From: Ilyonectria destructans
Taxonomy: Eukaryota; Ascomycota; Sordariomycetes; Hypocreales; Nectriaceae
Length of the DNA: 64,000 bases
Reading direction: 5' to 3'
Assembly: GCA_020740775.1 (NCBI GenBank)
Contig: JAHEWK010000008.1
Span: forward strand, 124,001-188,000
Of the stretch, positions 1 through 11,084 are shown piece after piece. Under the pieces are notes generated by a model that saw only the letters and a list, made by a program, of their open reading frames with translations, was not told where the DNA came from and ran no database searches. How positions within the stretch are numbered: position 1 is the stretch's first letter; each line of letters opens with the position of its first letter. A program made the translations under genes and the position numbers.

Positions 1-781
1 CCCACCACTCTGTGTCCGAGTAGTCCCATTCAGCCTCGCGCGTCGGCAGCGTGCTTGTGGTTGAGAGTCCGCCATAGGATAGGGGCGATTTCGCCCGGTG
101 GATGGACCTTCGCCTCTGCGTCGTGTCCGAGCCCAGTGCTCCAAAGTACGAGTTTGGCCCGGGAGACATGGCCAAGCCCTGTCGTAGGACCGCTGAGCCC
201 CGGGGTATCTGGAGCATGTCTTCCTCGTCTGTAGATGTGTATGAGCCGTGGGTGTCTTGGTCTGGGTGTGATGTGTCGCCGTTGGTTGGCAAGATCGGCG
301 CGGAAGGGGGCTTGACGACGCCGCTTGCTCGAGGGATGGTGCCAGTCGAAGGAAGCAGCGTGGGTTCCAGGGGGGTATTATAGGTGAGAGTCTCGAGTTG
401 CTCTGGGCTTTGGGTCTGGGTGGATGTTGGATCGAGACCAAAGGCAGCAGCGTGCGATGTGTCAATGGTCAGGGGTTTGCTATCCTTCTTGTCGCGCTGC
501 GCCCCGCGTCCGAGCAGCGCTACCTTCCTAAGGGATCCTCTGCGGCGGCGGGTCTTTTGCTGCTGCTGGATGATGGTGGAAGATGCACGGGGGGTCGACC
601 GGGAGGCGGTCGGTGTGGGGTTGTGGTCGTCGCGGTCTGCACGGGGTTTGGAGTCTTGCGAAGGCCTCATAAACGGGAAGCGAGACAGGAGACTGGAACC
701 AGACGGCGTTCTTCGGTGTGAGGAAGAGGGAGTAGGAGAGGTCGGGGAGCCATCGCGTTGGGCTCGGTCGGTGCCCTCCAT
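1..781 (-). CDS. Ser/Arg-rich protein, N-terminal part (runs off left edge)
   Basis: Reading leftwards from an ATG at 781, one frame stays open for 260 codons to the window edge. The product is rich in Ser, Thr, Pro and Arg. It has a basic patch (RRRRGSLRK) near residue 90, just after a short Gln run, and many Ser-Pro or Thr-Pro sites. This layout matches proteins labelled only 'serine-rich protein' in Sordariomycetes. No catalytic domain is visible in this part; the C-terminus is outside the window. Low complexity and basic/phospho-type motifs suggest a regulated, partly disordered protein, but the function is unknown. The opposite-strand open frames over the same bases look like shadows. 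Confidence 0.7.
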   Translation of the reverse strand, partial: MEGTDRAQRDGSPTSPTPSSSHRRTPSGSSLLSRFPFMRPSQDSKPRADRDDHNPTPTASRSTPRASSTIIQQQQKTRRRRGSLRKVALLGRGAQRDKKDSKPLTIDTSHAAAFGLDPTSTQTQSPEQLETLTYNTPLEPTLLPSTGTIPRASGVVKPPSAPILPTNGDTSHPDQDTHGSYTSTDEEDMLQIPRGSAVLRQGLAMSPGPNSYFGALGSDTTQRRRSIHRAKSPLSYGGLSTTSTLPTREAEWDYSDTEWW

Positions 782-1657
782 GCTCGTGCTCGCAGACGGC
801 GGAGCTCCGCGGACAGCCGTGGACGTCGGCGCAAGGAGGCGCGTGTGGAGGATTCAGAGGAACGAGATCGATGAATGCAGCAAACGAGGGCCGCGATCTA
901 CCATGATGGCCGGGAGCACGGTTGCTGGCGCATGAATCGTGTTTGATATTTAGAAGTTGTCTGTGAGCGCCCAGTGTTGAGTGGCTAATGGGTGACGGCT
1001 GACAGGTAAGTTGAATGATGTTAATTAATGCCTGGCGTCCATCGACGAGGCCAAATGAAGCGACGACAAACGGGATGGTTGATGTGGCATGGATGTCTTC
1101 GTCACCTCGAGCTGTCAAATTGAATGAGGCTGATGTGGCCCGCAACGCCACCACACCAGAGCGTGCCCCAGCGAACAACTGCCCACGGGGCCTGGGGTTC
1201 GGGCGCTAATTGGAGAGGCCAGGGGCATGTCCAGGTCGGCGTCCAGGGGTCCAGGCGCTGGAATGCACTCAGCTCGAGTGGTCTGGCGGCCTGTGCAGTT
1301 ACCCGCGTCTCCTGTAGGCCCTGCGGCGGGCAGCTTTGGGCGCTGTAAGCCCGCCACAACTCTAAAGCTAGGGGCCTAGCGACCTAAGCACCCTTAATCA
1401 AACCTCCATCCGACCCAGGCCTCGTGTCGCGGCGGCCCTGTCGACACGACGTCAACGCCGCATCTTCCGTCTTCGTCGACATCGCCGCCCCTCACGTTGC
1501 GAAACCGGCGCCCAAACAAACCTCCAGTCTGCCCGACTTGGCCGTCACTCGCAAAGTAAGACAGTTGCAAGTCAATGCCCGCCCACAAATCCTCTTAGCC
1601 TCGTCCGGCCTATCTGTTCAGGGATAGCACGGCGCTTCCCCTTTACGGCAACTGCCC
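782..1657. promoter_or_regulatory. Divergent intergenic region upstream of the Ser-rich gene and zrg17
   Basis: This 876-base gap separates two diverging genes and should hold both promoters and leaders. I saw no RNA gene, no repeat and no convincing open frame. The short frames here have no recognisable domains. Confidence 0.5.
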
Positions 1658-3281
1658 ATGGAGTCTGGCCATCCAGGTCGTCCTAGTCGTCGGCAGGTCC
1701 AGATCCCGATCTCCACCCCGCCGCGACTTGTGGTCGACGTATACGATCAGGATCAGGACCACGACGAAGATCACGGCCACGATCACAATCACGATAACAA
1801 TCGCAATCACGACGACCACCGTGGCCGCTACCTCAACGACCCCGAGCCGATAAACATTGACGTCGAGTCCGAACCCGACGCCCTCGCCATCCAGCGACAG
1901 CTGAATCGCGACTCCAGCAAGGCTCTACGCAATTCATCCACGTCCAACCTCCTCTGTCCTCCCTCGCCCACCGCCGCACCTACTTTCGTCATGGGAGCCG
2001 ACGGCTCTGACACCGGCGATGCTGCCGGCTCAAGCCCCGCGACCACGGCCTCAGCCCCGAATCCCTTCAACTTCAAGACCCAGGTCATATCGACGGGCCC
2101 CGTCAAGTCGGTACGTTGCGCTCGCAGTCCCCTACATATCATCACGTCTAGCGCCGCTCTTGCTAACATTTCTGCTCGATCAGAACATCGGCCAGCGTCG
2201 CGGCCACAGATACAAGCACAGTAGCATCTCCAGCCAGCATCAGATCTTCCAAGAACCACCTCCGAGACCGCCGCCCGTGCTGCCCGCCTCCCTCCCCATC
2301 CCTACCGTTACCGATGCCTGGAAGAGCATGACCAAGGACCAGCGTATTCATTTTTACTGGAGCATCTGCCACCTCGCTGTCGCGACATACGTCTTCTTCC
2401 GCTCCGAGGGCTCCCTTGCCACCACGGCGCTGTCGCACCTCATCTTCTTCGACGCCGGCAGTGCTGCGGTGTGTGTCGTCGTTGATGTCCTCGGCAACTT
2501 TGAGGTATGGCGCCGCAGCAGCATCCGCCATCCGTTTGGCCTTGAGAGGGCCGAGGTCCTGGCTGGCTTTGCCATGTCCATCTTCCTCCTCTTTGGCGGC
2601 TTCGATCTTGTCTCCCACACTCTCAAGCATTTCCTCGAGTCACTTGGCAACCATGAGGCCCATCATGGCCACGATGATGGACCTGACACCTCCATTGATC
2701 TTGTCTGTGGCGTCGCCATCATCAGTACCCTCGTCTCGGCATACGGGCTCCGCAATCATGCTCGTATCGCCAGGCTGATGAAGGTCTCGTACCTTGCCTC
2801 CCTACCCAGCGTTCTCTCAAACCCCTTCCACTTCCTCACCCTCTCCTTCTCCGCCCTCATCGCCCTGCTGCCCATGCTCTCTATCTCCCTCTATACTTGG
2901 CTCGACCGCCTCATTTGCGCCATCATCGCCTTCGCCATGTTCAGCCTCGGCATGCGCCTCGCAGTCGCCCAGGGCCTCATGCTCCTCATGTCATACGGCG
3001 GCAGTGATGGCAACTCCGGCGTCTCCGCCGTTCTGCGCGAAATCGAGACCGAGCCCAGCATCGTGTCCATCGACGACGCCCAGTTCTGGCAGGTCCACTA
3101 TGGCCTTTGCATGGCCAACCTCAAACTCAGCGTTATCAAGGGTTACGATGAGATGTCTCTCAGCAAGTTGCGCGGCCGCGTCACGGCCTTGATTCAGAAC
3201 CGCCTGGGCGGGGGCTACGGCCACGGTGGAAACACTCGGTGGGAGGTGACATTGCAGATGAGCACGGATGGGAGTGCCTGA
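1658..3281 (+). CDS. zrg17: Zrg17-like cation diffusion facilitator (ER zinc transport)
   Basis: Two exons, 1658-2110 and 2184-3281, joined in phase over a 73-nt intron; 516 residues. Family knowledge: Zrg17 pairs with Msc2 to move zinc into the ER, like animal ZnT6 with ZnT5. The N-terminal third is disordered, with an Asp/His-rich run at about residues 27-50. Residues from about 190 carry the CDF membrane core, including the strongly conserved stretch FFDAGSAAVCVVVDVLGN and then RHPFGLERAEVLAGF. A His-rich loop (EAHHGHDD) lies between membrane segments. The canonical zinc-site His/Asp pairs in TM2 and TM5 are not kept, as expected for the non-transporting partner. It converges with mgm1. 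Confidence 0.88.
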
Positions 3282-3736
3282 GGAACAGAGGGAAGTATTC
3301 TTGTTTATAAAGTACAGTGCTGCACTAAAGTGAGATATCGGGTCATAGGGTTTCCGTCTTGTTTTATTTTTAAAGAGATGTCCACACAAGGATGTATGTG
3401 TATATATGAATTCAAATATCGATTCAAGTATCTGCTTTGTGCGAAAATACACAACCGGATCCAGCATGAATCCAATTATGGACAGTGAGTTGAGGAGGGT
3501 ATCCTTACATGCACGAAAAACATCTATCACCAACTAGCGCGGCACGCTGGTTCCCATTGTACTTGAGGTACGTCTCGAGAGCAAGGGCACAGGCCGAAGA
3601 CAAAGGGGAGAAAAGGACGATCCCCAGCGCCCATCAGGAGGGAAACGGCCCCCTATCAAATCTAATCCCAAGAGAAACTACTCCCGTAACTCCCTATGCA
3701 TCATATCTCGTGGCGACCAGCGCAGGCTGGACTACC
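3282..3736. other. Convergent 3' region between zrg17 and mgm1
   Basis: This 455-base stretch lies between two gene ends and should hold both 3' UTRs. It is AT-richer than its neighbours. I see no gene or repeat in it. Confidence 0.5.
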
Positions 3737-6616
3737 TCAGAACAGGCCCCATCGACCACGTTTCTTTCCGGCATCTCTCCTCGAGTCAGCCGCCTGCCGA
3801 TCCCGCTCAAGGCCCTCAAGTTGTCGCAAGCTCTCCATCTTGCCGAGAACCAACTCGAGCAGCTCCTTTCGCCGGATGACTTCGAGGTGCCGGCGGATCT
3901 TGGAGTCTTCTTTAGCAAACTTCTCAATCTCTTCCTCAGACAGGTGTCGGCCGAGACGGAGATCCAGCTCCCGAGGAAAGTTGTAGTAGAACTCGGAGAG
4001 CAGCTCCACGTTGAGGAAGAGGACGGCGGTTGACGCCAGCTTCGTTGCTGCGGCGTCTAGGAACACCTCGGGGCAGTAATATTTGTTCTTCGGGTTCGCG
4101 CACTGCTTAGACTTGACCGCTAGCAGTCGCATCTTGATGATGTCGGCCCTGTCGCGGAGGAAAACAGCCTCTCGTCCTAAATCACTCGTTAGCTCTGCGT
4201 CTGTCATCGGTGAGTTTGAAGTTGTTATTTACCTTTGCCGAGGAGAGCTGCACTGAAGCCACCAGCGCCGCTTCCACCATCACCTTCGACAATGATGTCG
4301 CCCTTGCGTGCCTTGTCCACAAAAGTCATGACCTCCTTCAACTTTCGTCGACCGCCAACCGTGCTCTCGAGGCTCTTAAGAGCAGACTCGCAATCCTGCA
4401 GCTCTTTCTTGAGAACACCGCCCACATGCTCACGGCCGTGGGTCCATTCCCGTTCCTCAATGTCAATCTCAAACTTGTACGGCTTGATGCAGTTTTCCAC
4501 CTGGTCGCTAGTGCTGTAGAACCTCTCGTTCAGAATGGTGGAGGCAGCTTCCATAATGGCTTGTCGAGCAAAGGGATGGGTTGAAAAAGTCGAGTTGGTG
4601 ATGAGGGAATCGATATGTGCCTGGATCGAGGAGGCAACGGCCGTGGTTGCCAGACGACCTACTCCTAGCTTCGTCAAAGCCGATGTAGAGGCATCCAGCT
4701 GTCGATGCCAGTAGAGTGAGTCGGGTTCTGCCTTGGGTAGATCCGCGAGGCTGTCAAGGTCTGGCTTTGCCACCCCCAGGTCGCCAATGGGCTTATTCCA
4801 GTACCTAGCTGCGAGCAAGTCGAGAACCTTCTGGTCCAACTCATTCTTCAGAAGCTCATGCATCTGCGGTCGACCGAACTCCTCCGCAAATTGCTTGAAA
4901 GAGTGCTTAAAAGCATCCAGACTTTCAGCGAGGTACGACTCCGCCGAGAGCGGGCGGTCATTATACTGTACCTTAAACTCGTAGGTGGCCTCTTCCAGCT
5001 CCTGTCGAATAGCGTCGCTGGTGCTTGAGAGGCTAGATGACATGGTCTGTTCCAAGACGTGCATGAGCTTCTTGCGCAACGTCGTCGTTCCCACGTTAAC
5101 TCCGGCGTCGGTGCCGTACTCTAGAGGGTGGGACGAGAAAAAGGCGTTCTCCTGTTTGGCAATGGCCGATAGTAGGTTGGTTGGGCCCATCTTGAACAGA
5201 CCCTGAGATTGCGGAGCCCTCGAAACAACACCGACGTAACCTAGCCTCAGAGGATATTGCTGATCGTTAAGGATACTTGCACCGCGCACGGGGTCAACAA
5301 GGTCCATCTTGGTTATAACTCCAATGGTTCGCTCGCCACGAGGATCGACTCTTCGTGAGGCACGGAGGGCCGTGGAGTTAGCCAAATCGACGTCAGCTGC
5401 CGAGATGGCAAGGATGACATTCGGGGCTTGGATATACTTGTCGCATAGCTCGGTAATTTTTTGCTTCAGTTGAAGAGGCTGGTTTGCCCCCACGACTTGG
5501 ATGTACCCCGGGAGATCGATGAGAGACAGATCGGGAACGTTGGGAGAGTAGACGGTGAGGTGAATTGGGTCGTCCGAGACACACTCCGCGTCTGACACAG
5601 CCATATTCAGCTCGGTAAGGGTCCTCTGAATAGAAGTGAAGTCCGAGATTCGCCTGAGACCGAGGTCGGGGAACTCGCCGTATTCCTCCTTAGATGACGG
5701 AGTGTTGACGAGGGTCAATTCGATAGGTCTGCGCGTGACCATGTTGGAACCCTTAGGGAGAAACTCATGGCCAACGATGGCCTCCAGGACGGAGCTCTTG
5801 CCAGAAGACTGAGAACCGATAACAACAATTGACGGCAAAGTCAAGGTGCTAGATTGGCCGACTCTCTGCAGGATGCTGCGAATCTCAATCATCTTCTTGG
5901 TCAGAATCATCATCTGATCGTCCCTAGCAATCTCGTCGCCGCCTCGGGAGTCCTCTTCGGTAGATTTATCGTATCCGTAGGCCGCAGCTGAAGCACCCGC
6001 AAGAGCGGCAGCACCGCTGTTACTCTGCTTCGGATCACCGTCACCGCCTGGGCCTCCGGACCCACCGGTTGCAACGCCTTCGTTAGATCGGAGAACATTT
6101 TGCAACCACTCGGGAACTTCGATCTGCTCCTTGGTGTTTTCCCAGCCTCGCCTCGTCTGCTCGGCTATATCCTTAGCGCCTCCGAATAGCGTTGAGGCAG
6201 TATTGGAGACGGTATCCTTGGTGGTGTTGAAGATGTTGATGGCAAAAGTTCCGGCCTCTGCAGGACCGAGTTAGCAGTCGAATTGGCAGAACATTAGACA
6301 TAGACAGTCCAAACATACGAGCAGCTTGGTATTGCACCCAGGCAAAGGCACCGATTGCCAGGCCACCAAACATGGCGGGCACTCGGATGAACTTGACCAT
6401 CAACTTGGGCAAGAAGCGGGCGAATGAGGCATTCCGAGCAGTGACGGCATTGTGGAAGGAGTTGCCGCCATACCACATACGCTTCCGCGTTGCACGGATC
6501 GCAGCATCGGCTTGCAGGAGTCCGCCTGTGGGATGGCGATGGAGGTGTCGAACGGGATGGACGGTGGAGCGCCGCGTTAGAGGCCGAAGCCCAGCGGCGA
6601 GGACTCGTCCACTCAT
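3737..6616 (-). CDS. mgm1: Mgm1/OPA1-type mitochondrial dynamin GTPase
   Basis: Three exons (6616-6319, 6257-4233, 4176-3737), all in phase; 920 residues. The family fuses mitochondrial inner membranes and shapes cristae. The N-terminus is Arg-rich without acidic residues, like a mitochondrial presequence. A hydrophobic segment (FGGLAIGAFAWVQYQA) follows near residue 85-100. A second Ala/Gly-rich stretch (GAAALAGASAAAYGYD) lies near residue 180, where the rhomboid protease cuts Mgm1 to make the short form. The GTPase domain has the P-loop GSQSSGKS at about 247-254, then DLPG and TKMD. Stalk and C-terminal regions follow, ending in a basic tail. The start shares a 479-base divergent promoter with spb1. 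Confidence 0.93.
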
Positions 6617-7095
6617 GTCGAAAGAAGGGCGGTCGGGGATTCGAGGAGTTGACTGTCGATGCTCAAGGTCTGGGGGCCGTCAAACACGCCCGGGCGATGG
6701 AGACAATGGGTTCGCGTTGGTGAAGCATCCAATATCTAAGGTGCGATGCGAAGTGGCCTCAGATTCTGGGAGATGCTGGTGTCATGCATCCAGGATTATC
6801 TAAGGTATTAAATGTTGGTCCCGCACGGCAGGTCTAACTGTCATGCGCCTGCCACAACTTGCCAATGCAATGCGTGCCTCCCAATGAGCCTAGGCTCAGA
6901 ATTAGGTAAGCCTACCCGTCACCGACTTCAAAAAAACCTCCCGTATGTTATCTCCACGTGACAGGCCTTATCAGCGTGCTTCAGTCGCAAAATTTCTGGT
7001 TTCGCGGGGCCTTTTCTCAACTTTTGGACGCCAGTTGGTATACCAGCCGCCGTCCTACTTCACTTTTCCCGGTTTGCCTTCTCAACGCCACAACC
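6617..7095. promoter_or_regulatory. Divergent promoter between mgm1 and spb1
   Basis: This 479-base spacer feeds a mitochondrial dynamin on one side and a ribosome-biogenesis methyltransferase on the other. A short pyrimidine-rich leader precedes the spb1 start. I could not identify specific factor sites with confidence. Confidence 0.5.
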
Positions 7096-9731
7096 ATGGC
7101 GATCCAGAAGAAGCACGGCAAAGGCCGCCTGGACAAGTGGTACAAGCTTGCCAAGGAGAAGGGTTATCGTGCCCGAGCCGCTTTTAAGCTGATCCAATTG
7201 AACAAGAAGTATGGCTTTTTGGAAAAGAGCAAGGTCCTGCTGGATCTTTGCGCTGCGCCTGGTGTGAGTAAATCCCCCCCGGATGATGTCTACTTAAGCT
7301 AATGATTTCTGCAGTCATGGTGCCAGGTTGCTGCCGAGGTCATGCCAGTGAACAGTCTCATTGTCGGTGTCGATTTGGCCCCCATTAAGCCTATTCCTCG
7401 AGTCATCACTTTCCAGAGCGATATCACCACCGAGAAGTGTCGCGCCACCATCCGACAACATTTGAAGACATGGAAGGCGGATACCGTTCTACACGACGGT
7501 GCCCCGAACGTCGGTACCGCTTGGGCTCAGGATTCCTTCAACCAGGCCGAGCTTGCCCTGCAGTCCATGAAGCTCGCAACCGAGTTCCTCGTCGAGGGTG
7601 GTACATTCGTGACCAAGGTCTTCAGATCCAAGGACTACAACCCCTTGCTGTGGGTTTTGAACCAGCTTTTCACCAAGGTCGAAGCGACCAAGCCTCCTTC
7701 GTCGAGAAACGTGTCGGCCGAAATTTTCGTCGTTTGCAGAGGTTACAAAGCCCCAAAGAAGATGGACCCTCGATTCCTCGACCCCCGATCAGTCTTCGCA
7801 GAGCTTTCCGGTGCGACCCCGAACAACGAGGCCAAGGTCTACAATCCCGAAGTCAAGAAGCGAAAGCGTGATGGTTACGACGAAGGAGACTACACTCAAT
7901 TCAAGGAAATGCCTGCCAGCGAATTCATCCAGAGCACGGATCCCATCGCGATCCTAGGTAGCTACAACAAGCTCAGCTTTGAGCAGGCCCAAAATGGAGA
8001 TGTCGCCTTGGCTGCGCTAGATAAGTTGCCTGAAACCACCCTCGAGATTCGTGACTGCTGTGCCGATCTTCGAGTTCTCGGTCGAAAAGACTTCAAGCAT
8101 CTCCTCAAGTGGCGACTAAAGGTTCGAGAGATTTTTGGCTTTGCCTCCAAGGACACGGCGACAACGGACGAACCCGAGGAGGTGGCAGAAGTCGAGCCTA
8201 TGGACGAGGAGTTGCAGATCCAGGAGGATCTACAGGCCATGAAGGACAAGGAGAGTTCCAAGAAGAAGAGAGAAAGGCGCAGGGAGAACGAGCGAAAGCA
8301 GCGAGAAATCGTTCGGATGCAGCTGAACATGACGGCTCCCATGGACATCGGCATGGAGGAAGCTGGTCCGGTCGGCGAGGGAGCCATGTTTTCCCTCAAG
8401 AAGGTCGACAAGACGGACGCTATGCGCAGAATGAACAAGGGCAGAATGGCGATCATCTCTCAGTCGGCACAGAAGAAAGACAAGGACAGCGGTCTTGGGT
8501 CATCTGGAGAGACTGATGAGGAGAGCGACCCCGAGGAGGATCGTCTTGACCGAGAGCTAGATTCCATGTACGACTCGTACAGGGAGCGCAAGGCTGAGTC
8601 TGATGCCAAGTATCGTGCCAAGAAGGCTCGTGCAGAGCATGGTGATGATGAATGGGAAGGACTGTCTGCCGACGAGGCTGATCAGCATGACGATTCCTCT
8701 GAGCTTGACGAAGAAGAGGGCTCCTCCGATTCTGAAAATGACGACGAGTCCTCCTTGAGGAAAGGCCTGATTACTGATTTGGACTCGTCCAAGGGAGCAG
8801 GCGGGTTGTCCAAGAGGGCCACGAACTTCTTCAACCAGGATATCTTCCAGGGGATAACTGGTCTCGTACCCGAGGTGGAGGACTCTCCTGCCGAAGACAG
8901 TGCCGATGAAGCCATCAATCAAGAGGCTGATGCTGCTTTCGCGCAGCAGTCAAAGAACCGTGACGTTGAGGTTGCTCCTTCACGTAAATCGGCATTTGAT
9001 GATTCGGATTCTGAAATGGGAGACGACCAAGATGGATTTGAGGTTGTCAAGCGGGACGTGGATGAGGATGACTGGGAGCAGCATGAGAAGCGGATGTCCG
9101 ATGGAAGGCCTGGTAAGCCCTCCCTTCACTCGTCACTACTAAGAACCTAACCGTGGATACTAACTATTATCCAGACATTGACATCATCACCGCCGAGGCC
9201 ATGACAATGGCACACCAGCTTGCCACAGGACAGAAGACAAGTCACGATGCCATCGATGACGGATTCAACAAGCATGCTTTCCGGGACCGCGACGGCCTGC
9301 CCGAATGGTTCTTGGATGATGAAGGAAAGCACGACAAGCAACAGAAGCCCATCACCAAGGCTGCAGCTCAAGCGATCAAGGAGAAGACGCGTGCCATGAA
9401 TGCTCGACCCATCAAGAAGGTGCGAGAGGCAAAGGCTCGTAAGAAGTTCAAGGCTGCCCAACGGCTGGAGAAGCTCAAGAAGAAGTCCGATATGCTCGCC
9501 GCCGACGAAGGCATGACGGAGAAGGAGAAGGCCGACAGCATTTCCAGATTAATTAGCAAGGCCTCCCGTAAGAAGGCCCCGACGCCGGCCAAGTTGGTTG
9601 TTGCCAAGGGTATCAACCGCGGTATCAAGGGCCGACCGAAGGGTGTCAAGGGTCGGTACAGGATTGTGGATCCTAGGATGAAGAAGGAATTAAGGGCGCA
9701 AAAGAGGATAGCTCAAAAGAAGAAGAGGTGA
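7096..9731 (+). CDS. spb1: Spb1, 27S pre-rRNA 2'-O-methyltransferase
   Basis: Three exons (7096-7263, 7315-9112, 9175-9731); 840 residues, normal for Spb1. The enzyme methylates the 25S rRNA A-loop during nucleolar 60S assembly. The first 230 residues are an FtsJ/RrmJ fold: [14 protein letters not shown] (SAM site, split by intron 1), [12 protein letters not shown], and the Lys motif KVFRSKDY. The middle is acidic with long charged helices (about 330-600). The C-terminal Spb1 domain is Lys-rich and contains [20 protein letters not shown]. The start at 7096 gives the conserved [16 protein letters not shown]. Upstream in-frame alternatives lack conservation. The gene ends only 53 bases from the opposing JmjC gene. 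Confidence 0.95.
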
Positions 9732-9784
9732 GGAGGCTTGGATGTAGCGGCATAGACTTAATGTGGAATTATTTTGCTTCCGTT

Positions 9785-11084
9785 TCAATTTGCATCGGAT
9801 GCCTGCGTCGCCTTTATGCTATTGCCCAGGCTAATATTTCTAACGAAGGCGGACAGTGGGAAGAGCGGACTACTAAACTCCATGTCATACCTGGGTGGAG
9901 TTAGAAAGAAGATACAGCGGAGATGACCACCGACGGGCCGTATGAGAGCATGATTCTTACCAGTAGTTAACGGCCAGTACAAAACCCTCGTCTTCTTCCG
10001 CGCATGATTGTGATACTTTGTGGTACCTGAAAGACGAGGAGTGAGTGCTTGGTTTGGGACAAGTGGGGAGAGCGATTTACCACATGGCGGGCAGATAGAG
10101 CATATCCCCGGGATTCAAAGTGACTCGTAGAGGCTGGGCGAGGTGGGAAAATGAAGTGGCATTCTCGCCCGGCCTATCGGGATCCCATGTTGCAAATGGA
10201 ACAGCTTCCTCATTCGCGTCCATCTCGAGTGTCAGGCCATGCTCGGTACGAGAATATGTCGCAGGTCGGAGGGGTTGCTCGTTGACGAAGGGATGACACA
10301 ACGATGGGAAGAGGACAAAATGCTTTCTACCGAGAACTTGGACGTATATATTCTCGTAGTTGTCCTTGTGTAAAGCCGTGACGGATTTAGAGTTGCCTAT
10401 CCATAGATTGACAGCATCGGGGGTTTTGCCAAGAGCTATCCGCGCAAATGGGATGTCTTTGTGTACATCTGAGAAGAGGGTGATGTATTCGTCGCGAAGG
10501 TTATCGTTCTCTGAGAAGAGAGGATGTTTTAGTCCTGTTGTACTTGGCCTAATGAGGGAGACGGTGGCTAGTGTTGGCTTACGAGTCTGTGCATATCTTA
10601 CCTCCGCGTCGGGGGGGAAGTCAGGGTCTGTTTCATGACGAACGACATACTCGAGGAATTTGTCAAACGGCTGGTCCTCATAATGAGGTTTGGCGAAGAC
10701 ACAAGAATCGTGCCCGGGATGAACCGTGGGGGCATCAGCGTTGCTGCCAGAGTTCAGAGTTTAGTTTTTCGGAGCAGGTTTAGACGACTCGAGAGTAGAG
10801 TGGCGCAAGAACTAGAAGGGACAAATTACACACCCGTACGGGGTAACAGCAACATTGACGGATTGTTCGTTTAGGGCCGAGAGCAGGTAGGCCGAGTTCC
10901 ATTCTTGGCATGCCTTCCATGAGGAGGCGCCGCCTCGTACGACAAACGGGGTGTTGCGGGCGACGAAGCGCATAAATTCGAGGGGACTTGGTTCCTCAGT
11001 GAGTTCTTCAACAACGTGGCTATTCAGCTCGTTGAAGGTAGAGAGCAGATCGTCAAGAGCTGCATTTGTGTAATCCGATGCCAT
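9785..11084 (-). CDS. JMJD7-like JmjC (cupin) hydroxylase
   Basis: Five exons (11084-10834, 10743-10583, 10510-10081, 10026-9961, 9890-9785), all in phase; 337 residues, typical of the family. JMJD7 is an Fe(II)/2-oxoglutarate lysyl hydroxylase acting on DRG GTPases in animals; the fungal substrate is not known to me. The iron ligands are visible: H185 and D187 in ALHKDNYEN, and H283 in AMWYHKVSQ. VTPYGNADAP, the NLWIGNS motif and the start of the second cupin sheet (NPGDMLYLPAMW) also fit. For exon 2 the donor at 10582 was chosen over an earlier GT because it keeps phase and yields the family-like YAQTQNDNL. Its 3' end faces spb1 at 53 bases. Confidence 0.88.

Noticed and set aside
384..935. 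183-codon + strand frame
   Set aside because: It lies over the minus-strand Ser/Arg-rich coding sequence, which reads cleanly from 781 to the edge with family-like motifs; the + frame has none.
10510..10602. JmjC intron with donor at GAG|GTAAGA (10601)
   Set aside because: It is out of phase with the usual CAG acceptor; the donor at 10582 is in phase and gives the family-like YAQTQNDNL.
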